64,000 bases of DNA from Cystobasidium ongulense (GCA_022835595.1 BQUP01000001.1:1674001-1738000), one strand, 5' to 3'; counted from the first letter of the stretch, positions 23,375 to 35,821 are shown. Notes: a model not told the origin generated them from the letters alone. Numbers and translations: made by a program.

Positions 23375-24828
23375 CTAAAGAACTTTCGGACCAAAGAGCT
23401 TGTTGCTCCATCGTTTGGGTGCTCCAACGCGGCGCATCTTGACTGTTTGGGTGCGAAAAGAGGATCAATCGAATGTCAGTATCAATGCATAGCATGCAAT
23501 GCCTTTGTGCAGAATGTTACTTACGTCCTGATATTCTGCCGACATCGAGATCGTACAGCTTACTGAAAGCAGCTTTACTTAAATCTGCATGAGGGACCTC
23601 TGGAATACAGCCACCGCATAGATCAACGACGCGTGCGATGATAGAACGAGGCTATGGGTGTTGATCACACTCGTGAGCTACTGAACTTGGCAGTGGACAA
23701 CGGTCGAGAATTGAGATGAGAAACTTACCTCCTTGTCGTCTTGCGTGGTGATTTCCATGAATTCTCCACAGGCAGGGCGGAGCGACCACTTCTCGGTAAC
23801 GGCGATAATCATCGAGTCGTCAGTTGGAGTCCACTTGGTCTTTCGGTCGCAATAAGGGTTGAGCAGGTCAATGCCAGTGTACCAGGTGATGGTTGTTCTG
23901 TGGAGAGATGCATGGTTGTAGATCTTGGCCAGCAACATCGGAAGAGATGTTATGATACTCACAAAATAGTAGCACCTTTCATCAGATCAATACCGCCGAG
24001 TTTAAGCTTGCCTTTTCCACCTTTGGAAGCTTTCTTTAAAGATTTGCCATTCTTTCCAAGTTTTTTGAAGGATTTTCCTTTTCCCTTGGAAGCTTTCATT
24101 GGAGACTTGTTCTTTTTCTTTTTTTGCAATTTGGACAAGGATGACTTCTGAGAAGGTTTCTTCAGTCGTCGGAATAAACGAGATAAGAGACTTTCGCTTC
24201 GGCGTGAGAAGGTGGGCGCACCCAAGACACTAGTGCCTCGTACGAGTGGAAGGTGACGTCTTGCAAGGGCTTCGCGGTCATTCTCATCATCTTCATCATC
24301 GCCGTCATCCCCGTAGTGCTCGTTCTCGTCATTGTTCTGTTCGTATTCTGTATCACCTTCTTCTTCTTCTTCGACATCATCCTCCTCTTCATCATCGTCG
24401 TAGTCGGTAAGACGGTAGGTAGGCTGACCAGTAATGTCGTCGAATTCAACTTGCGCCTTTCGTCGAGCGATGTCGCGCGAACCTTGTCGTGGATGGTCTC
24501 GACGAGAAAGGCCTAGTCCGGGAGGAAGAGGAGTATCGTCTGAGGAACTCAAGTAGTCCATACGCTGCTTGCATTCGACAGTATTGCAATCGGAGGGAGG
24601 AAAAGGTTCATCGTCGGTGAGCTTGACAGGCAGCATCATGCCGACAGAATCGAAAGGGATCCAGCCATCAGGATCGACTTGTGGTATAGCTCGGACTTTC
24701 AAAGCATTATTGCTTGATTGTGATGTGCTGTTGAGGGTAGGTAGAGGAGAGGAGAATGCCAGCATCGGTGTGTTGAGAAGAATCGAGGCCAGCGACGTCA
24801 GACATACAAGCCTGTATTGACCAGCCAT
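23375..24828 (-). CDS. secreted protein with acidic and poly-basic linkers and a C-terminal double-psi beta-barrel (RlpA/barwin-like)
   Basis: Four exons (24828–23963, 23897–23729, 23651–23525, 23442–23375) give about 409 residues. The N-terminus is a signal peptide (MAGQYRLVCLTSLASILL). The middle holds SRRD and RRKAQ basic sites resembling dibasic processing sites, then an almost pure Asp/Glu/Asn stretch (~140–190), then a Lys/Ser/Gly-rich stretch (~225–285). The last ~120 residues are a double-psi beta-barrel: TTITWYTGIDLLNPYC, DDSMIIAVTEKW, ACGEFMEIT, IIARVVDLCGGC, HADLSKAAFSKL and a final VKMRRVGAPKRW. Four cysteines can pair. The domain is found in expansin-like, barwin and RlpA-like secreted fungal proteins that bind or loosen wall polysaccharides. 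The role here is inferred only to the level of cell wall or extracellular. Confidence 0.86.
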
Positions 24829-25146
24829 TAGATAGAAGTACTCCGGTGCTAATCTCTCAGATCTAGGTAGCTATGTAGTACTGGTGTGTGGAAGAGGATG
24901 GCGTGTCAGGTGCCCGAGTTGTTAGCAACCTAAAGCATCAGCGTGAAGAAGTGAGCGGCTAGGGAAGTCTGAGAGTTGCTCATTCTTGACTACAACAACA
25001 TTGACAATAGACTACAAGCACGTACATTCCAATAACGGAACCAGACACGAAGTGCCGTCCCAGGTCAGTTCAGTTATGTAGCAGATTGATCGAGGTACCA
25101 AGAATGCAGAAAATGCTTAAAGTATGCAATCCAGTAGTAATTATAG
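24829..25146. other. promoter of the DPBB gene and 3' end of UTP12
   Basis: About 320 bases with no supported feature. Confidence 0.5.
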
Positions 25147-28100
25147 CTAGGCCTTGACGATGGCACGCTTGCGCTTCTTGGTACTCTCGTCAAGATGTGC
25201 CTGGAGACGATCGGCATTTTCGAAACCCTCTGTTTCGTAAAACTCGTTGATCTTGCTAGTCTTTTGATGCCGATTAATTTGTCGCAGTGCAGCCATGTTG
25301 TAGCCAATAGTGTCCTGTTAATGCAGATAAGATGATCAGCGTAGGTTCTGCCTTCTTCCATGCATCCGACTCAGCTTACCTTCTGACTTGACAAAGCCTG
25401 AGCTAGATGCTCTCGCAGTTGAAGAATGGTGGTCCGCATTAACCGAGTTGCTACGATTTGCGTATAGTGCGTTTTCAGCAAAAAGAAGAGAACTCTCGAA
25501 GTAAGGGGAACGTTCATTTTCTGATTGACAGAGCCCATTAGCTACACGCCAAGTCTTCCTGTCGAAAAAGGTGCTTACCTTCTTTGCCCAGTAATCCAGA
25601 TGCTTGAGCATGGTTACGACTTTTGCGAATGGTAAGACGAGGAGGGCGTCGTTGAGCGAGGCAGGAGGTATCCGCTGGACCACTCGAAGGACATGTACCT
25701 CGGGTTCGGTATCAGTGGGGTAGATCGAGAAGATAGGATTGCGCTGTCGTGGTGCTAGCTTTTTGATTTGTTGTGCAGACATACTCTGCTTCGTCTCCTC
25801 GAACGCATCGAGCATACGTCGATCATCTTCAGAGATATCCAAGGCCTCGGCTATCTTTTCACCTGCCATGAGTGTCTCTGTTGTTGTCTTTGTGACTAAA
25901 CTGGCTTCAGGGCCGGTATCGCCTTCTTTAATCGCTCGTAATTCGTCACGTTCCCTGTCACGCTCTATATTCGCATCGTACGCAGCTTCTAGCTCCTTCT
26001 CACGCTCTTCTTCCAGGAACAGCTGCAGTGATACAGCGTGTCAGTTGAGCTTCATTGACAGTATCGCACCTTGATAGCTTACCGGATCATCGAGCTTCTC
26101 CCAGATTCGGATGCTCTTGTCATGTGCGGCCGTGGCGACGAATGTGCCTTTATTACTGACAGCAACAGCCCACACTTCGCCATGATGGCCTTCAAGCTTT
26201 TGGATGCATTCGAACTGGGTGCGAGCACAAATTTAGTCAGCTAGGTGATCGTTGTGGTGTCGGTCGCATTCGCTTACCTTATCACCATCCCAGTATTTGA
26301 CCATCTTGTCTTTACCCACGCTCCAAAAGAAGTGAGTGCCCTTTTCAAACTGGACCTGCGTCACAGTATCGTCATGTGCGAAGAGTGACCGATGGCAATC
26401 TCCAAAGTCTAGACCCCAGATCTTGACATTCTTGTCTGCCGATGAGGTGATGATGAGCTTGGAATCGCTTGAGATATCCATTGAAAGTACGGGCAGCTGT
26501 CGCGGTAAGAAAGTATGTGTCAAGTGCGGTCAGGACAGAGTGGAATCCTGTCAAACTGCTTACTCTATGACCATATAGGGAGAGGAAGAATTTCAAGCTG
26601 TCGGCATAGAAGACCTTGACTGTGAAATCCAGCAAGGCAACCGCCAGGAGACGGCCGTCTGGACTGTACTTGACGGAGAGTACATCGTCTGTCATTTTGA
26701 GCGTACGTGTATGCACCATACCTAAAGTCTTGCGGATAGCTTTCGGTGCATCCACTTCCTCTGGGTTCAAGACTACGTCTTTAATCTCGAAATCCCAGAA
26801 CTTGACATCCTTGTCTGCGCTTCCTGTCACTAAGCCTTTTCCATCTGGCCTTAGACACATTCCCCATATTTCGGCGTTATGTCCTTTTGTGACTTCAAGC
26901 AAAGTACTGCTTCCAACATCGTACAAGTATAGTTCTCCGGTCTTTGTACCGACTACTATGTGCCTATCTCCAGGAAGGAAAGCAGAGCACAAGGCGTAGC
27001 CACATTCGATAGTTCGTAAACATTTCGTCGTCTTGACATTCCAGATTTTGACTGAGCCATTCGAGCCTGATGCCAGTAAAGCGTCGTCGGAAGACAAGGA
27101 GAGCGTGCGAATATCCGTTCGATGGCCAGGTAATTCCAAGGCATACAATCTGACGGCTTCGCCAGTTTCCTCGACTTCTTCCTTTTTTGATGACTTTTTG
27201 GGCTGCTGTGGCAGCTGGTATACTTCAAGCGCATTGTTTGCCATTGCAGCCATGATCGTTACCTCTCCCTTGAGATTTCGATTACCCATACCAAAGTCGA
27301 AAGAACGGATTTTGCCAGATGTTCGAATTGTTATCCAGCTCGCTAAGCGGTCTTTCCATGTTGGTTCTTTGATAGCTGCTTCTTCCTCCGCTGTGAGTGT
27401 TGAATCTCCATTTGCTGCTCCTCCCTTCTTTTTGTCCCTCTTTTCTTTTTCACGCTTACGTCTTCTAGCGACTTTTTTGCGAATTTCCTCTTCTGATCTC
27501 AATCTTAAAATCTCAATAGTCTTCTCAGTGGTCTGTAATGCCAATATTCGTTCTGTCGGATGATACTGGATTTGTGCGATTCGTTGAGAGTGTGAAAGGG
27601 TGGCTAGTGGTAGTAAGCCTTCCACTAACGGTTTGATCGCCCGGATTGGTCCACTTGAGCCTTCAACTGCGTTTTCCAAGCGGCTACCAGATAGTATTTG
27701 ACCATCTATCAACCATGCTTTCGCTTCACCTTCACCTCCTCCTGTTACAACGAGAACGTTGGCAGTGGAAGGATCGACAAAGGTCGCAAGCGTCCAGACT
27801 TGAGTACGATGCGCTACGACTGTCGATACACAATGTTGAGTCTGAAGATCCCAAAGCTTAAGCAAGGTGTCCTTCGACGTGGAGACGAGGTGATTTTGAT
27901 GCGCTGTAGCTGCGGGTGGAGCACTGCTTGAACTAGCTTCGCCGGCTTCAGCGTCGACGACCTGCTCTATAGGGGAAGCGACGAAGTCGAGGGCTGTAAT
28001 CTGATCTCTATGTCCTCTTAATCGGAACATGCCGTTTTCAGCGACTACATCCCATAGAATAATATCGGTATCTTGACTTCCACTTGCGAGACGATTTCCC

Positions 28101-28499
28101 TCTCTGTCAAAGCAGAGAGCAGTGACTGCTTTTCGATGACCGTTGAAAGTGACGACGACGGAGCCTGATTGCCATATCCTAATACTGCCATCTTGATATC
28201 CGACAGCAAAAAGGTCGGGTTTGGTAAGGCATCGAGTTATGCATGTTACAGCTGAACGAAAGCCAGTTTCGTGCCACATTGAAATTAGTTCACCCTTCTT
28301 CAAGTTCCCTGCGTGAGTCAATTTACAGTAAGCTTAAGAACAGTGCATTCTGATTAGACTACGAGAGCGACCTACAGACTAGAACGTCCTCGCATGCTGG
28401 CACATAAGCTACCTTGCCATCAAAGATTGAATTTGACGAGTTGCTGGCGATGATCCCGAAGGCTTCGACTGGGCCGTGACGGCTATAGCTTCTGACCAT
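25147..28499 (-). CDS. UTP12: SSU processome WD40 protein UTP12/DIP2 (WDR3)
   Basis: Seven exons (28499–28376, 28308–26564, 26496–26278, 26214–26083, 26022–25579, 25520–25380, 25314–25147) give about 990 residues, close to the ~943 of yeast Dip2 and human WDR3. It is a UTP-B subunit of the nucleolar SSU processome. Two WD40 propellers are visible from their WD-type ends: [63 protein letters not shown] and [10 protein letters not shown] Lys/Arg-rich loop ([13 protein letters not shown]) precedes the second propeller. The C-terminal Utp12 domain follows: [45 protein letters not shown]. The start [17 protein letters not shown] aligns with family N-termini. It complements MPP10 in the same complex. 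Confidence 0.96.
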
Positions 28500-28955
28500 G
28501 GCTGGGTTCCAAGCGAGTCCACACGCTTGACGTGTGTCTGCTTGCTGCTATACGTGTGACGGTATTGGATTATATCTATCTTTTCCGCTGGACGTGATCG
28601 AGCAGGTTTCTTCAAGGCCGTCGACAAAGAGTGTATAATGCGACAGCGAGTGTCGCTCGGTGCCTGGTGCGTGCCGTGCTCAGGCGGGTGCCTCAAACAA
28701 AAGACTGGGTCACGCAACGGTGTAGTGTTACGTGGTCGGTAGAGAGTTGGCTGCTTGGGATGTGCCTCCACATTATTGAAAGCTGGCTGCTGCTCACTTG
28801 ACGCCACCGCAAAGTCTACTTTTTTTGACACCAACACGAAAAGCAGCAGATCTTAACGCAGGTAGAGATGCATATTGTAATATTTAGGAATCAGGAGCTA
28901 CATCAAGATTATGAATTAATAAGACAAGAAAAGACGAAAGATAAATATGCATAAA
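28500..28955. other. promoter of UTP12
   Basis: About 455 bases lie between the UTP12 start and the end of the next gene. An open minus frame at 28409–28837 overlaps UTP12 exon 1 in another frame and is probably chance. Confidence 0.5.
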
Positions 28956-30239
28956 CTAGAAACACAGCAAGGACAATACAGAGAGAAAGATTACGAAAGA
29001 ATGCTTTGACGATCCTCTTACTTGCGTTGTTCTACTTCCACTATGACTATCACTGATAGGTGCACTACTTCTACTGATACTCGAGCTCGTGGGTCTGCTC
29101 GAACTGACGGTATTCGTATCTAACAAGTTTGTTGTAGGCATCATACCTAACATTGCACCTTCAGCTCTTGGATTACTCATTTCCGACGTGAGATTCCTTG
29201 CCCGAGTAGTTTCAACTTTCTTAACAGTTTGTCCATCTTCAAATTCAGTTTCACCATTATACGCTTCTTCTTCTTCTTCTTCTGGCTCGTTTGGGTTTTC
29301 GTATTCGTCCTCTTGTTCATCGTCCAAAGGTTTCTTATCCTGTACTACACAACGAGCATCTATAGAAAGCTGTGGAGATTCATAAGTGACTATAGGGCTA
29401 CCAGTTTGTTGATCAAGAATGACAATACTGAGTTTTAAACCTTTTTGCCAAGCGAAAACTTGGGTTTGAAATGTCATTCTATAAGTAGCTTCTGGATCTT
29501 CAATGTCTTTATCACCTTTACCAAGTTTCACACCAGCATACGATAATAGACTACCTCCAACAGGTAAATTCCAAGTCTGATAGTCATCCGTACCATACCT
29601 TACATAGATTGAATTAATGTATTTACCTTTACTTAACCAAGTTGCGTTTATTACTGAACCACTTTGTACGTGAGCAGTATCTTCGCACATGATTTGTTCG
29701 TATGGCATGACTGCTAATGTCATATTGATCTTGTTATAGACTATTGGTGCAGTCTGCGACGTCGTACTTGCTGTCGCGGTCGAAGTCGCTGATCTCTGCG
29801 GTGCATCATCATTAGGCGTATCGACCTCGTTTGATTCAATGAGAGTTGAGAATGATTCCTTGACAGTCGCCTGTTGCTTCTGTTGCTGGTATTCTGACGG
29901 TAAGGCCTCCGCTGTGACGGTGGTGGTCGTAATAGAGGGTGCTGCTGCCATCGCTCGAGCGGGCTGTGCGTCAACATTTCCAAGTAACGGGAGCGAGGAT
30001 GGGGAGGAGGTTGAAAGACGAGCATTGGCGACATCGAGGGATACTCCTCTTCTTGCAAGCGTTGGCACGCTTCTACCATTTCCCACTGCTCGTCCACCCC
30101 CGCTGGGGACTTCATCTTTGGAGGATGTGGATGCATCGCCAGCAGACTCGCCTCTTGCCCTTTTCAGCTGCTGTCGTATACTTGCAGCCTCGGCGAGGAC
30201 TAGAAGGCTGCAACAGAGTGTGATGAGTGAGAGCTTCAT
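28956..30239 (-). CDS. predicted GPI-anchored or membrane-tethered surface protein, unknown family
   Basis: An uninterrupted frame of 427 residues starts at ATG 30239. The longer frame to 30281 lacks an ATG there. The N-terminus is a signal peptide (MKLSLITLCCSLLVLAEA). The C-terminus is a short Ser-rich stretch followed by a terminal hydrophobic run (HSFVIFLSVLSLLCF) with no charged tail, the usual pattern for a GPI attachment signal. The centre (~185–300) is a compact, likely beta-rich domain containing YEQIMCEDTAHVQSG, NATWLSKGKYINSIYVRYG, YRMTFQTQVFAWQKG and a second cysteine in IDARCVV, so one disulfide is possible. An acidic patch and a Ser/Thr-rich stalk follow. I do not recognise the domain. 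It may be a lineage-specific cell-wall protein. Confidence 0.75.
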   Translation of the reverse strand: MKLSLITLCCSLLVLAEAASIRQQLKRARGESAGDASTSSKDEVPSGGGRAVGNGRSVPTLARRGVSLDVANARLSTSSPSSLPLLGNVDAQPARAMAAAPSITTTTVTAEALPSEYQQQKQQATVKESFSTLIESNEVDTPNDDAPQRSATSTATASTTSQTAPIVYNKINMTLAVMPYEQIMCEDTAHVQSGSVINATWLSKGKYINSIYVRYGTDDYQTWNLPVGGSLLSYAGVKLGKGDKDIEDPEATYRMTFQTQVFAWQKGLKLSIVILDQQTGSPIVTYESPQLSIDARCVVQDKKPLDDEQEDEYENPNEPEEEEEEAYNGETEFEDGQTVKKVETTRARNLTSEMSNPRAEGAMLGMMPTTNLLDTNTVSSSRPTSSSISRSSAPISDSHSGSRTTQVRGSSKHSFVIFLSVLSLLCF

Positions 30240-31801
30240 CGACGGCGCTTGGTCCGTGTAGACCTCGTATACTCTGGGCACTAAGGACCAGGCAGAAGCC
30301 GGTCGCGCACTCGCTGCAAGAGCCCTGGTGAATATGACAAAGTCTGCAGCTAGAAAGCGGTGCCTGCTAGGCCTTTAAGCGAGGGTATGGGGTGCACGAA
30401 CAAGGATGAGGACGGGGGAAGATGGGAGGAAGTCGACTTTCGCCGGGAATGGTCAAGAAGGATGGGTCGAGCAGAAGACAACAGAAGCAGCGATATCGAC
30501 TGCTGTGTGTCTGGCTTGACTGTTCTGACTATGCGTCCTCCTCGTGCCCTGCTCGACACTGTAGCTCCGCCTCGTTTGAATCACATGGGCGTAAGCGTGC
30601 CCTTGGATGCAATGCACGAGGCTGTCCAGGTCACGGTCTGCGCATTCACCACACTGGTCCGCGTTGAGCAGCTGCTTGTGCTTGTGCAGCGTAGATAGTC
30701 CGTGGCAGCCAGATTATCAGCATTGCGTGACTCCAGTGTGTCCGCCCAGCACCAGCAGGGTCCGTTGTATAGTCAGAAGCTGTGTTGTAGCTTGTTCTAG
30801 CGAGCATGACAGATCTGAAGCTGACTCCACGAATCCAGCCTGGTGTATACAATAGTCCTTGGTGGAGAACAAGAGTGTGTCGCTTCTCGATACCTCTGCA
30901 GAGGTAGTGATCGCTCTTTGAATGATACTGCATCCCGGACAAGCTGAAGCACCTCCGCCCGGCCATCACAGTCACGACTCTGTCTTGCACCAGACACCCG
31001 CAATACACCCCGACTATTATTCAGAACACCTGCACAATCACAATGGCATAGACGCGCACTAACTGCTGCACTCTCCAACTCCGACGCTTGGACACGGCCA
31101 GCTAGACGAGACGACACGGCTACGATTCTCCGCCAGGAGGATAGCGTACAGCCACAGCCATGGCGTGCGACTACTGGCGATGATGACGCAGCCATGTCAT
31201 GCCGCATTCATCGTGCTAAGATATTCCCACCAGATTTGTGTGCCAAGCTTAATCATAAGCCTGTCGAGGACCAGCAGATCTAGAGACCTCTTGAAGCGCC
31301 GAGCCGATTGCAAGGTGGGACGGGAGCAGACTGGCTACTGACCGACTAATACTAATTGTTAACAGCCCTGTTCACTTGCTAATCGACGAGGCAGTCACAC
31401 TATAAACCCGCATGGCATCGCTCAATCAGTTATTAATTCCTGCAACGCCTTGTTGCCAGCAGACGAGGTCGACTACCCGCGCTTGACGAGAATCGTGATC
31501 ACTCCATTAAGGCTTTCAATACCCCCCTGCTTGCTCTCCTTCCAAGCACTCGTTCTTCCTCTTCTGGGACGGGCAGCCTGACGACTGTAGAGCAACCTTG
31601 GCGATGATGCCCTGAAAGGAGACCCGTCAAGAGTCGTATCATCTACTTCAGCTAACCGAGGGGGAAGGACTGACCCGCTGCATAAAAGAGAGTGTGCTTT
31701 TAGTCTTTGTCCTTTCTTCTCTTCTTCTGATTCACCAACTCTCCTAGCCCCTCTACCCCGCTCATATCACTAACCATCGCATCAAACACTCTCATCTCAC
31801 C
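30240..31801. other. 1.6-kb divergent promoter region
   Basis: This separates the GPI-like gene (−) from the CHRD gene (+). Short frames around 30350–31200 exist on both strands and mirror one another without domains or splice structure. The part next to the CHRD gene becomes strongly pyrimidine-rich from about 31690 on, the pattern of a well-expressed fungal gene leader. Confidence 0.55.
31681..31688 (+). promoter_or_regulatory. TATA-like element of the CHRD gene
   Basis: The octamer cataaaag lies about 114 bases before the CHRD start codon and is followed by a long C/T-rich leader. This fits a core promoter. Inferred from position and sequence only. Confidence 0.45.
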
Positions 31802-32654
31802 ATGAAAGCCTCATTCGTCGGACTCGCTCTCGCTGGTATGCTCGCCTCTGCTGCTGCCATGCCCACCTACGACAAGCACTATGAAGAAGACAAGAAGCAC
31901 CACGATGATGGAAAGAAGCACGAGGGATTGTCTTCCTTCCCATTCCACTTCACTTCCACTCTTCATGCCAAGGCTACACCCGACACTATGTGAGCAATCT
32001 CGTAATCACGTGTAATGTATATCTCGTTGTACCAGTCTGACCACCTCGTCTTCCTCCCTAGCATAAGCAACGCTGGTGCTTCCGTCCCAGGCCAGCCTGG
32101 TGCCGTCGGATACTACAGCTTCGGGATCAACTCGAAGCAAGAAGTCATCTGCTACAACATCACGTGAGTGACACCATCAATTCTTAACTGCGTACATCTT
32201 CGTACGGCAACTGATCCTGTACTTCTCGTTTCCTTCCATCTATCCTGCCACAATAGTCTCGAGGGCGTCACTGGCGAATACCAAAGCCCTGCTCGTACAG
32301 CTACACACATCCACGAAGCAGAGGCAGGATCAGCTGGTCCCCCTCGACTTGCCTTCCCCAACCCAACAGGTGATGACTGGAAACGAACATCCTTCGGATG
32401 CCTACAGGGTCCTTTCACCACCGGTCTTAACGGGACCAATGGACGTGAGTTGATGCATCGGACCTCCATCGTCGCCCCAGAGTGAATTATGCTGATGATC
32501 CTTTTATCCCTCTTTCTAACTGACAGAGGACACTGGTACCGGCTTCAGCCTCTCTGAAATTGAAGCCAACCCATCCGGCTTCTTCGCTGATGTACACACT
32601 GCTACCTATGTTGCCGGTGCTGTACGTGGTCAGCTAGAGAAGAAGGACTGGTAA
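31802..32654 (+). CDS. secreted CHRD-domain protein
   Basis: Four exons (31802–31989, 32062–32163, 32257–32444, 32527–32654) give about 201 residues. The N-terminus is a signal peptide (MKASFVGLALAGMLASAAA). A short His/Lys/Asp-rich segment (DKHYEEDKKHHDDGKKHE) follows and could bind metal. The rest is a CHRD domain: FTSTLHAKATPDTI, GYYSFGINSKQEVICYNIT, YQSPARTATHIHEAEAG, PRLAFPNP, and the closing GFFADVHTATYVAGAVRGQL. CHRD domains occur in chordin and in many secreted bacterial and fungal proteins, and their molecular role is unclear. Two cysteines are present. An AATAAA at 32704–32709, about 50 bases after the stop, may serve polyadenylation. The TATA-like element and C/T-rich leader suggest strong expression. 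Confidence 0.9.
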
Positions 32655-33396
32655 TTTCACATACCATTACTTTTTTACCAATAACACCTGCATTCACAAA
32701 CAAAATAAATCATGGAACGGACATTACATATCAATCAAGTTAATATACACTCTTTGTCATCTCACAATCATCATACAATGTAGGAATAGCACCAATGCTG
32801 GAGCGCAGTGAAATACCTCGCAGTAATAGCAGTCAACATACAAACCATGTGACAAATCTTGCAAAATTGTCGCAGCTTGCTTGCCAGAAATCTGACGGAT
32901 ACCTTGACTTGCTCGAAGACAGTTTCCGCCACGGCAGAACCTAAACGCCCAATCGAGTCAGTCTGTGAACATCTGTGTCCATTCCCACTAGAAGTTGTTA
33001 ATAGGTGGGCTCTTCGAGTGCCCTCTCGTTCCGGACTTTAAGCTCAATCATTAATCTTTGTTGCCTTTATACATCTGGAATAATTACAGAGAAGTCCAGA
33101 GATAACCCTATTATGCGTTTTATATACGGCTCTGGTATCAGTCAAGTGCGTTTATATCTTTTGCTTGTGCTATCGGGAAATTATGCATGCCGCTTTGTAT
33201 ATAATAGTACTTTCGGGACTCATCTGTAAGCCTATGTGGCGTAGTCCTTGGACCAGAAGTCCACTCTGAAGAAATATTCACGAACCTTGCACGACTGTTA
33301 GGCTGTTGCGTGTACATTCTTCTAACGGTTATCAACTATACGCGTGTGTTTATATAGAAACGTTTGCTTGCGTGAAACATCCTTAAGGCGCCCTTG
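32655..33396. other. convergent intergenic region
   Basis: About 740 AT-rich bases lie between the CHRD gene (+) and the GT32 gene (−). Apart from the AATAAA at 32704–32709 I see only short, unsupported frames. Confidence 0.5.
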
Positions 33397-35821
33397 TTAT
33401 TCATGAAATCTTTCTCCTTCACTCGACAGAGATCTCTTCCTCATTGCATGTAAATGTGCATCTTTAGCTCTTTCTGCAGGTGTGCTGACCCCAGTACGAG
33501 TAGTAGCCGAGTTCGTTTTACTGCTACTATTATTGTTATTGGCGTTTAGAACAGGTTCTAAATCACCTAGAATATCTCTTGATTCAGAAGCTGAAACATC
33601 ACCATCTGTCGTCGTTGTTGCATCGGATAATGTGCGAGTTCGGTAAGCGGTGTTGACATCTTGGTTGTGAGATGAGGATGCCACATCTTGTGCGGGTGGG
33701 CTTGATTTCCGTACAATACGGCTAGATCTACCGACGAATGAGTTTCCTGTTGCACTGCCATTCAGCGATAATGTAGGTCGTATTGAGGGTCTCTGATATG
33801 AGGATGAACGCGGCCTGCCTATCGAGGAAGCTGATGAGCCAGTGGAGGCGATAGACCTGTTACTATCGGTTTGTCGTCTAATGTTCGGAGGCCGAGAGCT
33901 AACGCCCGGATAGTCCAAGCTTCCCCATACTTCTCCAGGTGAGATTTTCCCACCTGGTTCAGTCACGTACATCGAGGGAAGATCTTGTGTAGTTGATGGA
34001 GGTGTGAAAACTTCCGGTTCAGCGTAGATGTTTCCTTCCGGATGACCTGCGCCATTCCGAGGAGGAGATCCGCTAAAGCTGGAATCCTGACAAGAATCCG
34101 TTTCTTTTGCAGAGTCGGGCCATGTCCAAGACGTTTGCTGCTCTGTATTATTCACACCATTCTGTGGCTGGTATATTGGTGATCCACGTTCTATGTCACG
34201 CGAGCGTTGTCTTTCATGTGGACGAGTAGTGATAGGATGTACGCGAGGTTTCCTGCGTGGAGGTTGCGTGCTCGGACTAGCTGGAAGCATAGAAGTAGAA
34301 CTAGAAGAAATAGGGTCGAAATCCATTGAGTCTGAATTCATTGTATTCGATCTTTGACGTATTTGTCGAGGTGAGGAAACTGCTGTAAGTGGTACGTATC
34401 TACCTTTAGCAACGACAGCTTCTGACTGCTTATTGAAGAGATTTGTAAGGTGTGATATTTTAGATTTGATAAAAGATGGGTTTATATCATCTTCACTTGT
34501 CAAATGTTGCTTGTGTAGATCGTTGGTAATCGGGGGAGAAATGGCTAGATTTTCGAATGGATCAAGTGACACTTTGCGATATCTCGGTGTGCGGAAGAAA
34601 TGATGGCGTTTACTCCAAACCAGATAGCAGAAGCCAACGAATACTAAAGTGCTTCCCAGCAAGAGTATACGGTAACCATATTTCCCAAGCTGTAGTGATG
34701 TGATGGAAGATTAGCAATGGAAACAGTCAACCTCTCGAGAGACACCGGCTTACAAAGCCAATAAAGCCCGCATCACCAGCATGCCATGATGAACCATAAT
34801 AATGCCAGAAGAAGGACTGCGGTGCATCTTCCGGTAATATGTTCTTGCCATATAGGCTCTTGGGCAGGATGCGAACGCGCTGATATATTGAACGTTGAGC
34901 GGCATCGAGACCGACTCCTCGCTGCAGTATACGACACCACATCGAGTATATAGCGCTAATGAACATCGGTCCCGTCGAAAACATCACTGTAGGGTAAGGC
35001 ATATAGAGCCATTGATGGTTGAAAGTTTCGAGCGAATTGATGACCAGATCCATGAAAGGTGTCTTGGGAGCTGAGAACATTAGGTCGTTGGACACACCGA
35101 CTGGCTTTGTAATGGGAAGAATGCTTTCGAAATGCAGCAGCGGTCCTGGATGCGCTCGGCAGCCGATATCGAGGTCCATATAGATGCCTCCGTACTTGTG
35201 TAGGACGAAATAGCGGATAGCGTCGGCGCGTTGGATGGTATAGGCTGTCATTAAGAGTTAATGTACGACAGATTTGACAATAAACGAGTGGTAGGACGAC
35301 TCACGATAAGAATCCCACGTAGGCAAGAAAGAAGGGTACTCGGTGGCGATGAATTCCCTAGAGGTTGCATCTGTCCACAGCTTGAATTCAAAGTCTGGTA
35401 ACATAGCTATACAGTCTTTGCGAACAGATTCCCACTTTTCGGGTAGGACTTCACTCTTCCAGGTTTGATGTATGATTCGAGGTATCTTTTCTCTATTCAG
35501 GCCGAGTTGCTTCTCCTCTTCTCTCGCTTGGCTAGGTGAAAGCTCTGCATTGTACGGAAGCGCTTCGATGTTTGTATATGATTGCACTTCTTCAATGGAG
35601 ATGACGTCTGATTCGTGTATCCCAAAGAAATGCACCACAGTCCGCAAGACTGTAAATGTTCCGACGATCACGAGAGTGAAGAGCAGAAGGACATAGAATC
35701 TCCAGCCGAAGCGGCGCTGAGATGTCGATTTGCTACTACGTTTAGTCGTGATAGGACCTGAATTGGCTTTGCTCTTGGACGCTGTCGACTGTCCGCTGCC
35801 GGATGAAGTATAAGCTCGCAT
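33397..35821 (-). CDS. GT32 mannosyltransferase, SUR1/CSG1-like (MIPC synthase catalytic type)
   Basis: Exons (35821–35305, 35244–34754, 34689–33397) give about 766 residues from the first in-frame ATG. The frame stays open upstream to about 36240 without an ATG, so a 5' exon may add ~140 Ser-rich residues. A membrane segment (FYVLLLFTLVIVGTFTVL) near the N-terminus is followed by a GT32 domain: KIPRIIHQTWKSEVLP, RADAIRYFVLHKYGGIY, the metal-binding DxD in YMDLDIGC, and WHYYGSSWHAGDAGFIGF. A second membrane segment (LLLGSTLVFVGFCYLVWSK) follows. This domain order matches Golgi inositol-phosphoceramide mannosyltransferases. The last ~390 residues are an unusual Ser/Pro/Arg-rich cytosolic tail, much longer than in yeast Sur1 or Csh1. 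OCH1-type activity on N-glycans is the main alternative. Confidence 0.88.

Noticed and set aside
30360-31207. Several 80–136-codon frames on both strands
   Set aside because: They mirror each other, contain rare-looking residue mixes and have no domain, signal peptide or splice support. The region is the promoter space of two divergent genes.
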